64,000 nucleotides of DNA. Source: G963676655 sp963678305 (lineage in GTDB: Bacteria > Verrucomicrobiota > Lentisphaeria > Victivallales > Victivallaceae). Shown here piece after piece: positions 1 through 8,529 of the stretch (positions are counted from its first letter, which is position 1; the number at the start of each line of letters is the position of its first letter). The position numbers and the translations under genes are program-made. The stretch covers positions 434,001 to 498,000 of the forward strand of contig CAXXVV010000017.1 of the NCBI GenBank assembly GCA_963678305.2, written 5' to 3'. The notes under the pieces were generated by a model. The model was given only the letters and a program-made list of their open reading frames with translations. It made no database searches and was not told where the DNA came from.

Positions 1-390
1 TATATCAACAGTCCCGGCGGTTCGGTTACGGCCGGTTTGGCTATGTATGACACTATGCAGGCGGTTTCCTGCGATATCCGGACCTACTGTATCGGACAAT
101 GCGCAAGCATGGGTGCGGTACTGCTGCTGGCCGGAGCGAAAGGCAAACGCCGGGCACTGCCGAACTCCCGCATAATGATTCATCAGCCCTGGGGCGGCGC
201 GCAGGGAACTGCGGCTGATATCAACATTCAGGCCCAGGAAATCCTGCGTCTGCGTACCATGCTTAATCAAATCATTGTGAAACATACCGGCAAAACCATG
301 AAAAAAGTGGAACGGGATACTGAACGCGACTTCTTCATGTCAGCTGAAGAAGCGGTGGAGTACGGTATTGTTGACGACGTGTTGAAATAA
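1..390 (+). CDS. clpP: ATP-dependent Clp protease proteolytic subunit (5' end outside window)
   Basis: This is the serine peptidase subunit that forms the tetradecameric barrel fed by ClpX. The frame is open from base 1, so the start lies upstream; about 129 codons are visible. The catalytic triad can be placed: Ser in a GQCASMGA motif (usually GQAASMGA), His in MIHQP, and Asp in the ERDTERDFFMSAEEA stretch close to the C terminus. The oligomerisation loop YINSPGGSVTAGLAMYD is intact. clpX follows 29 bp downstream on the same strand, the common clpP-clpX order, so co-transcription is likely. Identity is firm; only the N terminus is unseen. Confidence 0.97.
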   Translation, partial: YINSPGGSVTAGLAMYDTMQAVSCDIRTYCIGQCASMGAVLLLAGAKGKRRALPNSRIMIHQPWGGAQGTAADINIQAQEILRLRTMLNQIIVKHTGKTMKKVERDTERDFFMSAEEAVEYGIVDDVLK

Positions 391-419
391 GCCTTAAATA
401 GAAAGGCATTCAAGCTGAT

Positions 420-1745
420 ATGAAAAATAAAGATAAAGACAAAGATAACAACCCTCCGAACATGTGCTGTTCGTTTTGCGGCAGAAGCGCCGACGATCCG
501 GCGATTGGTCAATTGATTACCAGTCCGAGCGGCGTTGCGATCTGTCGTCGTTGCGTTGATGTTTGCAAGGATCTGTATAATCAAGATGGCAAACGGGGTT
601 CTGCAACCAACAGAGAGGTAGAGGAATTACTGGATAATGATTTTATCGAAGAACTTGAAATTCTCTCTCCGCATGAGATTAAAGAGTGTCTTGATCGGTA
701 TGTAATCGGACAGGAATACGCTAAGAAAATTTTATCAGTAGCGGTTCACAATCATTATAAACGCTTAAAAACCAGACATGAAAATTTTGTAGCGGATGAG
801 AAGTTTCAGGATGTGGAACTGGATAAAAGCAACGTTCTGATGATCGGCCCGACCGGCTCAGGAAAAACTCTGCTGGCATCAACTCTGGCCAGAATCCTCG
901 ACGTTCCGTTCTGCATTTGCGACGCAACCAGCGTTACCGAGGCCGGTTATGTTGGTGAAGATGTCGAAAATATTCTGTTGCGCCTGGTTCAGGCTGCCGA
1001 TTACGACGTTGAACGCGCCCAGCTCGGAATTATTTATGTCGACGAGATTGACAAGATCGCCCGTCGCACCGAAAACGTGTCGATCACTCGTGACGTTTCC
1101 GGAGAGGGAGTTCAGCAGGCTCTGCTGAAGATCATTGAAGGCACGGTTGCCAACGTTCCTCCGAAAGGCGGACGTAAACACCCGCATCAGGAGTATTTAA
1201 AGGTCGACACCTCCAATATTTTATTTATCTGCGGTGGAGCTTTTGTCGGAATGGATAAAGTAATCCAACGTCGAGTCGGACGTCAGGTTCTTGGCTTCAA
1301 CAAAGATGAAGAACGTAACCGGAAAATCCTCACAGAGGAAGAAATCATGCGTTACTGCGAACCTGAGGATTTGATTAAATACGGTCTCATACCCGAATTC
1401 ATCGGGCGTCTGCCGATTGTTTCATTCCTGACCCAACTGAAGAAGAATGATCTGATCAAGATTCTGACCGAACCACGCAACGCCTTGATCAAGCAGTACC
1501 AGTTGCTGATGTCGATGGAAAACATCGACCTGGAATTTACCGATGACGCATTTGACGCCCTGGCATCCCAGGCGGAAGATAAAGGAACCGGAGCCCGTGG
1601 TCTGCGTTCACTACTCGAACACCTCATGCTTGACGTTATGTACACTGCTCCGTCACAGGGCAATATAAAGAAATGCATTGTCGATGCCGCTGTTGTACGA
1701 GGCGAAAAAGAACCTCAGTTGGTTAAACGCCGCAAAACTTCCTAG
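420..1745 (+). CDS. clpX: ATP-dependent Clp protease ATP-binding subunit ClpX
   Basis: AAA+ unfoldase that recognises substrates and threads them into ClpP. The 441-residue product has an N-terminal C4 zinc-binding domain (Cys17, Cys20, Cys42, Cys45), Walker A GPTGSGKT at about 143-150, the GYVGEDVE pore loop shortly after, Walker B VDEID around Asp208-Glu209, and the GLIPEFIGRLP sensor region. The ClpP-docking loop reads LGF where IGF is usual, a conservative change. The start was taken at the first ATG in frame, which gives a normal N terminus with a short charged Lys/Asp-rich extension before the zinc finger. A strong terminator follows, so the clpP-clpX unit appears to end here. Confidence 0.97.
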   Translation: MKNKDKDKDNNPPNMCCSFCGRSADDPAIGQLITSPSGVAICRRCVDVCKDLYNQDGKRGSATNREVEELLDNDFIEELEILSPHEIKECLDRYVIGQEYAKKILSVAVHNHYKRLKTRHENFVADEKFQDVELDKSNVLMIGPTGSGKTLLASTLARILDVPFCICDATSVTEAGYVGEDVENILLRLVQAADYDVERAQLGIIYVDEIDKIARRTENVSITRDVSGEGVQQALLKIIEGTVANVPPKGGRKHPHQEYLKVDTSNILFICGGAFVGMDKVIQRRVGRQVLGFNKDEERNRKILTEEEIMRYCEPEDLIKYGLIPEFIGRLPIVSFLTQLKKNDLIKILTEPRNALIKQYQLLMSMENIDLEFTDDAFDALASQAEDKGTGARGLRSLLEHLMLDVMYTAPSQGNIKKCIVDAAVVRGEKEPQLVKRRKTS

Positions 1746-1764
1746 AACAACTTGAAAATCAGTG

Positions 1765-1807
1765 AAAGTTTTCCGCGGCAGGCTCGTGGAAAACTTTTGC
1801 TTTTTTT
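1765..1807 (+). terminator. Rho-independent terminator after clpX
   Basis: Perfect 10-bp stem AAAGTTTTCC / GGAAAACTTT (1765-1774 and 1788-1797) with a 13-nt loop, followed by TGC and a run of seven T. It separates clpPX from the kinase operon. Confidence 0.85.
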
Positions 1808-1831
1808 ATTTTAAGGTATTATTTTATTAAG

Positions 1832-3109
1832 ATGAAAACCAATGAACATTTAGCTGGACAGATTACCGGCCAAAGCGAATTCGTCAGCGAGAATTTTCTT
1901 GCTGAGGAAGCGCTGATCGCGGTCGAGGAATCGGAAAAGCTTACCGGCGCGGTTCCGGGTGACACCATTATCATGGGGGAACAACATCACCTGGAGGACG
2001 TTCGGGAGGTGGAGCACCTTACCCGGAAGCCGGAAAATAAATATAAATTTGAACACAGCCTGGGATTCGGCGGCATGAAAGCCGTTTTACAGACACGTGA
2101 CCGCGATACCGGCCGCAGCGTTGCGATGGCGGTTATTCCAGACTTCAAAGACCGCCCCCAAGCCGATATCCGGCGTTTTATCCAGGAAGCCAGGATTACC
2201 GCGCTGCTGGAACACCCGAACATCGTTCCAATCCATGATATCGGGGTGGACGCCAACGGCTCACCGTATTTTACGATGAAGAATCTGCGTGGCCGGACCC
2301 TGGCCCTGCTCCTCAAAAAATTGAAACAGGGCGATGCGGCCCTGCTCCAGCGTTACGACCTGACAACCTTATTGAGAATATACCTTAAAGTATGCAACGC
2401 TATCGCGTTCGCTCACTCAAAGGGCGTTATCCATCTTGACCTGAAACCGGAAAATATTCATATCGGTGATTACGGCGAGGTGCTGGTCATGGACTGGGGA
2501 CTGGCAAAATACATCGGTAATCCGGAAAACTCCGGCGACCCGAATCCGCATGCAGATATAGCCGCTGCCGATGACTTTGAAAAGCGCCTCGGACCCAACG
2601 GTCATAATCTGACGCTGAACGGGATAACCAAAGGGACTCCCGGTTACATGGCGCCGGAACAAGCCGCCGGTAAAAATAATGAAAAAGATGAACGTACCGA
2701 TGTCTATTCACTCGGCGCGATCCTCTACTCTATCTTAACGTTTGATACTCCGCTGCCGAACCGTGATGTCAGGGAAATGCTGGTTGACACTATCCGCGGT
2801 AACATCGAATCGCCCAGGACGATCAAGTCGCAGCGCTACATTCCTCCAGCGGTGGAAGCAATCGTCCTTAAGGCTATGAACGTAAAACCGGAAGATCGTT
2901 ACCACACAGTTCAGGAGTTGCGCAGTGATATCATCAACTATATGTCGGGCTATGCCACATCGGCGGAACATGCGGGAGCAGTGAAACATACATTCCTGTT
3001 TATCGAACGCAATTTGATGCCGCTGTTATTGACATTGACCTTGTGCGCCCTGCTCTGTCTGATCGGGGTGATCATTTATTTCGTCTACAACGGGAATATA
3101 ACTTTTTGA
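1832..3109 (+). CDS. Membrane-anchored Ser/Thr protein kinase with WNK-like relocated lysine
   Basis: A 425-residue Hanks-type kinase with one C-terminal transmembrane helix (about 393-418) and almost nothing beyond it, so the kinase domain is cytoplasmic. The glycine loop is LGFGGMKAV (about 77-85). The usual VAIK lysine is missing: the strand reads VAMAVI, with Ala100 in its place. A lysine, Lys83, instead occupies the third glycine of the loop. Other motifs are present: HLDLKPEN (His201-Asn208), DWG for DFG (Asp221) and GYMAPEQA. This matches the geometry of eukaryotic WNK kinases (Lys233 and Cys250 in WNK1, also 17 residues apart), so activity is plausible. The WaaP-like kinase gene starts 19 bp downstream, suggesting an operon. 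Confidence 0.88.
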   Translation: MKTNEHLAGQITGQSEFVSENFLAEEALIAVEESEKLTGAVPGDTIIMGEQHHLEDVREVEHLTRKPENKYKFEHSLGFGGMKAVLQTRDRDTGRSVAMAVIPDFKDRPQADIRRFIQEARITALLEHPNIVPIHDIGVDANGSPYFTMKNLRGRTLALLLKKLKQGDAALLQRYDLTTLLRIYLKVCNAIAFAHSKGVIHLDLKPENIHIGDYGEVLVMDWGLAKYIGNPENSGDPNPHADIAAADDFEKRLGPNGHNLTLNGITKGTPGYMAPEQAAGKNNEKDERTDVYSLGAILYSILTFDTPLPNRDVREMLVDTIRGNIESPRTIKSQRYIPPAVEAIVLKAMNVKPEDRYHTVQELRSDIINYMSGYATSAEHAGAVKHTFLFIERNLMPLLLTLTLCALLCLIGVIIYFVYNGNITF

Positions 3110-3128
3110 GCTAAAGGGTAGAGCGTAA

Positions 3129-4268
3129 ATGGAAAAAGTTCATCGGGAAAACTGGGAATGGCACTGCCGGGATCCGCGTCAACTCGATGAATGGTTCTCC
3201 GATCGTGAACAACTGGCGGTACTCAACAGCGTCAAAGCCAATCCGGTCCGCAAAGTATTCACAGTGGATGACGCATATTATGTCAAGCAGGAAAATATCA
3301 CCAGATTCTCCGCCAGAGTTAAGAACAAATTTTCCAATAAGGCCAAACGGGAATTCGACGCGGCACTGAAACTTGAAAATGCCGATGTCCCATGCGTCCG
3401 CTATCTCGGCTGGGGATTCAGTCAAACCGACTGCATGCTTTTTACCGAAACCTTTAAAAATGCGATTTCAGCAGATGAATATTACTGGAACACTCTTTTT
3501 TACAGACCGGAAAAACGCGAGGAATTCCTGATCGTCCTGACCGATTTCCTCAAGCGGTTCTTCAACGCCGGCTTCGACCACCCGGACCTGCATCTTGGCA
3601 ACCTGCTGCTCAATCCAGACACCATGCAGTTAAAGCTGGTCGATGTTTACGGCGTACGCGCCAGACGCACAAACCCGCATAAACGAGCTCAGAGGCTCGG
3701 TCCCATCCTAAGCTCGTTGCGCGACTGGTTAAGCACTCAACGCGCTGCAAAAATAATTCTCGAGCTGGGAGTGGCAAGCAGTCCCGTAAAGGCTCAACAG
3801 GCCTGGATCGGGATGATAAAAAAAGATGCGAAAAGAATGAACCGGAACTATGCAAAACGCCTGAAACAACTCATCAATGGAAAATCAAAACATCTGTTCC
3901 CGACCACCGAAGATATATGTTTTGCCAACCGCTCCGTCGCCCCGTTGGATTATGATGCGGTCATCGCGGAACCGGACAAATTCCTGACCCGCTACAAATG
4001 TTCCGAGTTCGATGCCGCGGCTTTGCTTCAGCTTACATTGCGGCTGCGCATGCATCATCTTAATCATCTGCAGGCAATTGTCAATCACGAAGATGAAGTT
4101 TATTTCGATGTTGAACCTGATAAACACATCGTACCGTCAGAGGCCAGTGTCAATTATTTCAATCTGGGGTGCCGCCTTGCCAATCTGCCGGAACAGAAAG
4201 CTGATAATTTATTCTATTACAAAGGCATGGTGTTTATCAGGGATATCAAGCCGCTGATTCCCGGCTAG
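3129..4268 (+). CDS. WaaP/Kdo-kinase-like (lipopolysaccharide kinase family) protein
   Basis: A 379-residue protein with a minimal protein-kinase-like fold. Visible motifs are YYVKQ (candidate ATP-binding lysine), a conserved Glu in the following helix, the catalytic loop HPDLHLGNLLL and the metal-binding KLVDVYGV. This pattern fits the WaaP/RfaP/Kdo-kinase family, which phosphorylates sugars of the LPS inner core, rather than protein kinases. There is no signal peptide or membrane helix, so it is probably cytoplasmic at the inner face. The C-terminal part from about residue 200 is unassigned. It follows the no-lysine Ser/Thr kinase by 19 bp and precedes a polytopic membrane protein, suggesting a cell-envelope modification unit. 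An aminoglycoside-kinase-like function is the main alternative. Confidence 0.7.
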   Translation: MEKVHRENWEWHCRDPRQLDEWFSDREQLAVLNSVKANPVRKVFTVDDAYYVKQENITRFSARVKNKFSNKAKREFDAALKLENADVPCVRYLGWGFSQTDCMLFTETFKNAISADEYYWNTLFYRPEKREEFLIVLTDFLKRFFNAGFDHPDLHLGNLLLNPDTMQLKLVDVYGVRARRTNPHKRAQRLGPILSSLRDWLSTQRAAKIILELGVASSPVKAQQAWIGMIKKDAKRMNRNYAKRLKQLINGKSKHLFPTTEDICFANRSVAPLDYDAVIAEPDKFLTRYKCSEFDAAALLQLTLRLRMHHLNHLQAIVNHEDEVYFDVEPDKHIVPSEASVNYFNLGCRLANLPEQKADNLFYYKGMVFIRDIKPLIPG

Positions 4269-4323
4269 CCATACGGGCAACACCTGATTTTGTCCCCTTA
4301 ACCTCCTTATTGGAACTGTAAAA

Positions 4324-5832
4324 ATGCAATCGTCGAACCGCCTGAAAAAAATATTTCTCCCTCTGATGATCGGCTCTGCGATTGTTTTGTGTATTGTAGT
4401 CTATTTCACCAATATCCCGCTGGGAATCCCCTCGGACTGGGTATGGGGCCGCCATCAGCAGATCACGTTTCCGATATTCGAATTTATCACCCTGTCCATG
4501 TTCCTGGCAATTAGCATCTTTTTCACTTATGTGATTCGGAAACATTCTCGCAACATGAAGGAAATATGGGTCTGTGTCGCGCTGATTCTCGGTTGCGGAA
4601 TGTTCACCGATTATTACATGATGCAGGTCGGCAAATTCGGAATCAACGAAAATATCTTCGGTATTCTGGATAAATATACCGGCGGCTACATGACCAGTGC
4701 GGCCAATATCAAGAATCCCGGAAAATATCTGACCGAATTCCACCTGCGGCTGAAACGGGACGAAGACAAGTCAAACCACCTTGATGTCCACCCGCCCGGC
4801 AACGTAATGCTTTCCTATATCGTTCTCCAATGCTGCCGGAACTCCCCCCTGCCCCGCTGTATTCTTAACACGATCCTGCCGGAAGCTGTTTTCAAAGAAT
4901 TGCAGACGGCGCGCCAGGACGGGGTGTTCCAGGACGTTCCGAATAATGAAAATATTTATACAGCCGCCGCCTTCATGCTCCTGCTGATGACCGTCGGCAT
5001 AACTCTGGCCCGACTGCTGATCGTCTTATCCGCTATAAATCTTTGCCGCTACCGCGGCAACCTCGGTCTGGCGGCCTTACTGGCCGCGGTTACCGTTCCG
5101 TCGTCAATCCTTTTTCTGGGACATTATGATGTCCTGATGTTCTTTCTGGGAGCGTTATGCTTTTATACATTCACATTGGGAAAAAACGCGAAAAAAGGAT
5201 TTTATTGGGATGCCTTGACCGGCTTTTTGCTGGGAATTTCAGTCTTGTTTTCCCTTGCTTTCGGAGCAATTATTTTGCTGTTTTTCCTTTATTGCTTTTG
5301 CATGGGGCTCACTGAAAGACGTTACTGGCTGCGCGGCGCCGCAATCGCGGGCGGCGGCCTGATCGTCATTTTATTATGCTACTGCTTCAATATCAGGATC
5401 ATTGAAATCTGTTACTATGCGGCCAGAAACAATGGTAGATATTTTGCCGAAGCCGGACGCTCCATGTTCTGGGGGCCGGTCAATCTCCTCGACTATCTCC
5501 TTTTTGGCGGCGTTTTTCTGTTCTATATGCCGTTGTCTGAAATATCCCGTGTTTCAATCCATAAATTGCGAACTCTGAAAAACAAGAGATTCATTATGCC
5601 GGCGTGTTACCTGGCGATTCTCTTGTTTCTACTGGTATCGCCATTTTCACGCGGAGAAATGGGGCGTCTCCTGCTTTTCTTCAAACCTTGCGGCCTGATT
5701 TTGTCAACTTCAGCCCTGATGCGCAAAAAGCTCGATGATAAAACCTGGTATCTGTTTATCATAGTTGCGGTACTCTCGTTGCTTTTGATTTTCCTTTCAC
5801 GCATCACTTTAAAACTTATTATGATCCTGTAG
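4324..5832 (+). CDS. Polytopic membrane protein, possible GT-C-type glycosyltransferase
   Basis: A 502-residue integral membrane protein with roughly ten hydrophobic helices. An extracytoplasmic loop at about 90-165 contains a charged segment ending in DVHPPGNVMLSY. An Asp/His-Pro-Pro-Gly motif just before a helix resembles loops of GT39/PMT-like GT-C enzymes, which use polyprenyl-phosphate sugars, but I do not see the whole family signature. A GGAA-containing site lies just ahead of the ATG. It is 55 bp downstream of the WaaP-like gene on the same strand and is probably the third gene of the operon. An envelope glycan role is inferred from context only. Confidence 0.55.
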   Translation: MQSSNRLKKIFLPLMIGSAIVLCIVVYFTNIPLGIPSDWVWGRHQQITFPIFEFITLSMFLAISIFFTYVIRKHSRNMKEIWVCVALILGCGMFTDYYMMQVGKFGINENIFGILDKYTGGYMTSAANIKNPGKYLTEFHLRLKRDEDKSNHLDVHPPGNVMLSYIVLQCCRNSPLPRCILNTILPEAVFKELQTARQDGVFQDVPNNENIYTAAAFMLLLMTVGITLARLLIVLSAINLCRYRGNLGLAALLAAVTVPSSILFLGHYDVLMFFLGALCFYTFTLGKNAKKGFYWDALTGFLLGISVLFSLAFGAIILLFFLYCFCMGLTERRYWLRGAAIAGGGLIVILLCYCFNIRIIEICYYAARNNGRYFAEAGRSMFWGPVNLLDYLLFGGVFLFYMPLSEISRVSIHKLRTLKNKRFIMPACYLAILLFLLVSPFSRGEMGRLLLFFKPCGLILSTSALMRKKLDDKTWYLFIIVAVLSLLLIFLSRITLKLIMIL

Positions 5833-5910
5833 AGTTTTATAAAAGAGGAAATGAATATCGTCTTCAAACAGCAAAAAATAACAATTTTGCGAATTTTTCC
5901 CTGAAAACAC

Positions 5911-5938
5911 TTGACTTCTCAAAATAAAAGTGTATACT
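5911..5938 (+). promoter_or_regulatory. Promoter of the initiator tRNA
   Basis: TTGACT (5911-5916) and TATACT (5933-5938) are separated by 16 nt, close to the sigma-70 consensus, and end 15 nt before the mature tRNA. Confidence 0.75.
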
Positions 5939-5953
5939 ACATTTCACCCATAT

Positions 5954-6028
<75 letters not shown>

Positions 6029-6036
6029 AAAAATTC

Positions 6037-6065
6037 AAGCCGGTCAAATTGACCGGCTTTTTTTA
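6037..6065 (+). terminator. Rho-independent terminator of the tRNA-fMet gene
   Basis: A 9-bp stem AAGCCGGTC/GACCGGCTT with a 5-nt loop, followed by T-rich sequence. The same stem recurs at 58773-58795. Confidence 0.88.
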
Positions 6066-6080
6066 TTCGTGAGGAACATT

Positions 6081-6330
6081 ATGTATTATGTGCATATTCT
6101 CAGACTGAATAACGGGCAACTATATACCGGTTATACCTCCGACCAGAAACGCCGGATCAAGGAACACAAGGCTGGCAACTCTCCGTTCACCTCGCAACGT
6201 CTGCCGGTTGAACTAATCCATTACGAAGCATATAAACTAAAGTCAGACGCCGAAAGACGGGAAAATACTTGAAAACCACCGAAGGAAAGGCATCTTTAAG
6301 CAAACAGATTAAAGACTATTACAAAGTCTG
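6081..6330 (+). pseudogene. GIY-YIG endonuclease-like (UPF0213/YhbQ type), frameshifted
   Basis: From ATG 6081, preceded by GAGGA, the frame encodes YYVHIL then LYTGYT and KRRIKEHKAG, the usual start of small GIY-YIG nucleases, and stops at 6272 after AERRENT. The family normally continues as REKYLK. Restoring one A in the GAAAATACT run (about 6262-6267) yields REKYLKTTEGKASLSKQIK, a convincing C-terminal half, read in the next frame from 6263 to about 6324. The gene is therefore broken by a one-base deletion in an A-run, either a real mutation or a sequencing/assembly error. The family has a putative repair or recombination role. The exact end is uncertain because the second frame runs into unrelated sequence. 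Confidence 0.75.
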
Positions 6331-6362
6331 GAGTGTGTGGTTCGCCATTTTATTCAACATGG

Positions 6363-6384
6363 CGCCGTATCGCATGATACGGCG
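6363..6384. terminator. Hairpin between convergent genes
   Basis: Perfect 9-bp inverted repeat CGCCGTATC/GATACGGCG with a 4-nt loop. It lies between the frameshifted GIY-YIG gene and the convergent end of ahbAB. There is no strong T-run on either side, so termination is only probable. Confidence 0.4.
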
Positions 6385-6441
6385 ATTCTTCAGGACCGCT
6401 ACCAATAAACAGTTTAGTCGCAAAAAAACAACTCTGAAAAT

Positions 6442-7458
6442 TTATGCTTCTTCCGGGAAGTATACCATACTTGTTTTTTTGAATTCACGGGCGGAAAAAA
6501 GAAGTTGGTAGTTATCGATATTCCGGTTTTCCGCTATTTTTTTGCATAAATCACTAACTTGGTCACGTGTTTTTCCATGAACCATGGTATATAAATTAAA
6601 TGGCCAGCCATTTACGGTTTTACGTTGATAACAGTGACTTATTTCAGGAAATGAAGCGAAATTGCGGCCAATCTCTTCAATCCTGGCATCAGGGACTTGC
6701 CAAACAACCATAGCATTACCATTAAAACCGGCGGTCTGGTGTTGTAATATCGCTCCAAAGCGGCGCATAATTCCAGCATCTCTATACGCACACAAGAGCT
6801 TAAGTAATTCGTCACAGTCTAAACCAATATCATGAGCCAGATCACAATACGGGGTTAACCCGGCCCCAATATCTCCGCAGGTTTTAGCTATTAGCGTTTT
6901 GTGGATTTCCACCGAAGAGTTGATTTTGTTTCTTGCGGTTGTTTTTTGTTGTTCAGACGGATCGTCATTCGGTGAAACCCGTTCTTCCCGACCGTCAAAG
7001 TGAAAGTTTACTTTCAACTTAAATGTCCTACACGCCGGCAAGGAATGAATTTTCTGTACGCCTGATACTTGAGAAACCTCATCAATTATATATTGCAACT
7101 TCTCTGATGATGAAGTAATAACTGTAAACCAGAGGTTAAAATCATTGATCCGTTCATAGTTATGAGTCACCTCCGGAAACTGCGTCGCACGTAAAGCTGC
7201 ATCTTCAATGGCAGAAGGAAGAACCATGACGGAAACCAGAGTTGTGGAGTAACCTAGGGAACATGGTACATACGATGCCCCTACTCTACGGATTATTCCT
7301 TTGTCACGTAAATTACATACGGAACGATAAATCTCAGCCGGAGTCCCGCCATATTCACGGGCCAGACATTCGTATGGCTCTCTTTCAATTGGGAAGTTAT
7401 ACTGTATCCGGTTAAGGAGCCAACGCTCCATATCATTCAAAAGCACTTGTGCCTTCAT
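6442..7458 (-). CDS. ahbAB: Fused AhbA-AhbB siroheme decarboxylase
   Basis: 338 residues made of two Lrp/AsnC-like siroheme decarboxylase units in tandem, joined by a polar linker at about 165-185. Each half has a winged-helix part (for example LRDKGIIRRVGASYV and YRDAGIMRRFGAILQ) followed by a ferredoxin-like sensory fold with a conserved histidine (TQFPEVTHNYER and FASFPEISHCYQR). AhbA and AhbB normally form a heterodimer that removes two acetate carboxyls of siroheme to give 12,18-didecarboxysiroheme. Here both are in one chain, as in denitrifier NirDL fusions. Without d1-heme genes nearby but with AhbC and AhbD upstream, heme b synthesis is the better assignment. The start ATG lies 3 nt after the ahbD stop. 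Confidence 0.85.
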   Translation of the reverse strand: MKAQVLLNDMERWLLNRIQYNFPIEREPYECLAREYGGTPAEIYRSVCNLRDKGIIRRVGASYVPCSLGYSTTLVSVMVLPSAIEDAALRATQFPEVTHNYERINDFNLWFTVITSSSEKLQYIIDEVSQVSGVQKIHSLPACRTFKLKVNFHFDGREERVSPNDDPSEQQKTTARNKINSSVEIHKTLIAKTCGDIGAGLTPYCDLAHDIGLDCDELLKLLCAYRDAGIMRRFGAILQHQTAGFNGNAMVVWQVPDARIEEIGRNFASFPEISHCYQRKTVNGWPFNLYTMVHGKTRDQVSDLCKKIAENRNIDNYQLLFSAREFKKTSMVYFPEEA

Positions 7459-7461
7459 AGC

Positions 7462-8529
7462 CTATTCCGTTCCCGATTCAACCGTTACCGCACGGGCATT
7501 CAGCATACAATCCGGATCTGCAGCCATATAATTGCCGGTCGCGGCATAAGCTCTCGCCCTGCATCCCTGACAAATAATATTATATTTGCACTTTCCACAG
7601 GTTCCCTGCAGAAGTGATGGATCACGTAACTCACGGAAAAGCGGAGATTCAAGCCAAATTTTAGCCAGTGAATTTTTCTGGACATTACCTACTTGCAAAG
7701 GCAAATACCCGCACGGTTGAACATTGCCCTCACTCGAGACAAAACAGACTCTGCTTCCGGCCAGACAGCCACGGGTTAAAGAATTTATACCGGTAAAAAG
7801 ACTATTGTCTGAAATAAATCCTTCTTCATGCAAAATGCGATAATATTGAGGAGCACAGGTTGCTTTTATATGCAGCTTTCCTTCATACTTTCTGGCCTGG
7901 CTATGTAAAAAACGTAAAACGTCTTCCGTCTCATAGGCTTCCAATCTCTGACTTGCAGGGATTTCCACCCCGCAGCCAACCGGCACAAGGGCAAATAAAT
8001 GAAAAGCATCAGCACCAAGTTCAAGAGACAACTGAATCAAATCATCCAGTTGTTCAGCATTATGTTTGGTTATCGTGGCATTTATTTGAAAAGACAAACC
8101 GATATTCTTAAGTTCTCTACAACCATTCACAGCATCGTCGAAGCAACCTTGCCGGCCACGAAAATGATCATGGGTTGATGCGTTAGCACCATCCAGGCTG
8201 ATGCTAACCCGTTTTATACCGACTTTTTTCAGTTGACCAGCGATTTCAGAATTAATCAACGTTCCATTGGAGGCAAGAGCAACCCGCGAAAACATATCGG
8301 TACATTTTTCGGCAACGCTGAAAAAATCCTTTCTCATCAATGGTTCACCGCCGGTCAAAATCAGAATTGAATCTCCGGCGGTGCGAATAGATTCGGCCAT
8401 CCGCATAATCTTGACGGTGTCCGCTTCGCCGGAATCATTATCATCGCCGGCTTCCGCGCGACAATGGCGACACATTAAATTACAGCGCCTGGTCAGCTCC
8501 CAAAAAACAAGAAATGGCCTTGGGGTCAT
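7462..8529 (-). CDS. ahbD: Radical SAM heme synthase AhbD
   Basis: 355-residue radical SAM/SPASM protein. The cluster motif is Cys16-x3-Cys20-x2-Cys23 (TRRCNLMCRHCRAEAG), followed by the GGEPLMR SAM-binding strand. The C-terminal SPASM domain has several cysteines (GTCGKCKYNIICQGCRARAYA and a terminal DPDC). In the alternative heme pathway AhbD converts Fe-coproporphyrin III to heme b by oxidative decarboxylation of two propionates. Family knowledge plus position (after AhbC, before AhbAB) supports AhbD; alone, it could be confused with NirJ or other SPASM enzymes. Its ATG overlaps the ahbC stop by one base (TAATG), a sign of translational coupling. Confidence 0.85.
   Translation of the reverse strand: MTPRPFLVFWELTRRCNLMCRHCRAEAGDDNDSGEADTVKIMRMAESIRTAGDSILILTGGEPLMRKDFFSVAEKCTDMFSRVALASNGTLINSEIAGQLKKVGIKRVSISLDGANASTHDHFRGRQGCFDDAVNGCRELKNIGLSFQINATITKHNAEQLDDLIQLSLELGADAFHLFALVPVGCGVEIPASQRLEAYETEDVLRFLHSQARKYEGKLHIKATCAPQYYRILHEEGFISDNSLFTGINSLTRGCLAGSRVCFVSSEGNVQPCGYLPLQVGNVQKNSLAKIWLESPLFRELRDPSLLQGTCGKCKYNIICQGCRARAYAATGNYMAADPDCMLNARAVTVESGTE

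Noticed and set aside
6269..6511. A separate gene after the GIY-YIG frame
   Set aside because: Its first 18 codons are the shifted end of the GIY-YIG protein, and the rest runs over a hairpin and into the end of ahbAB.
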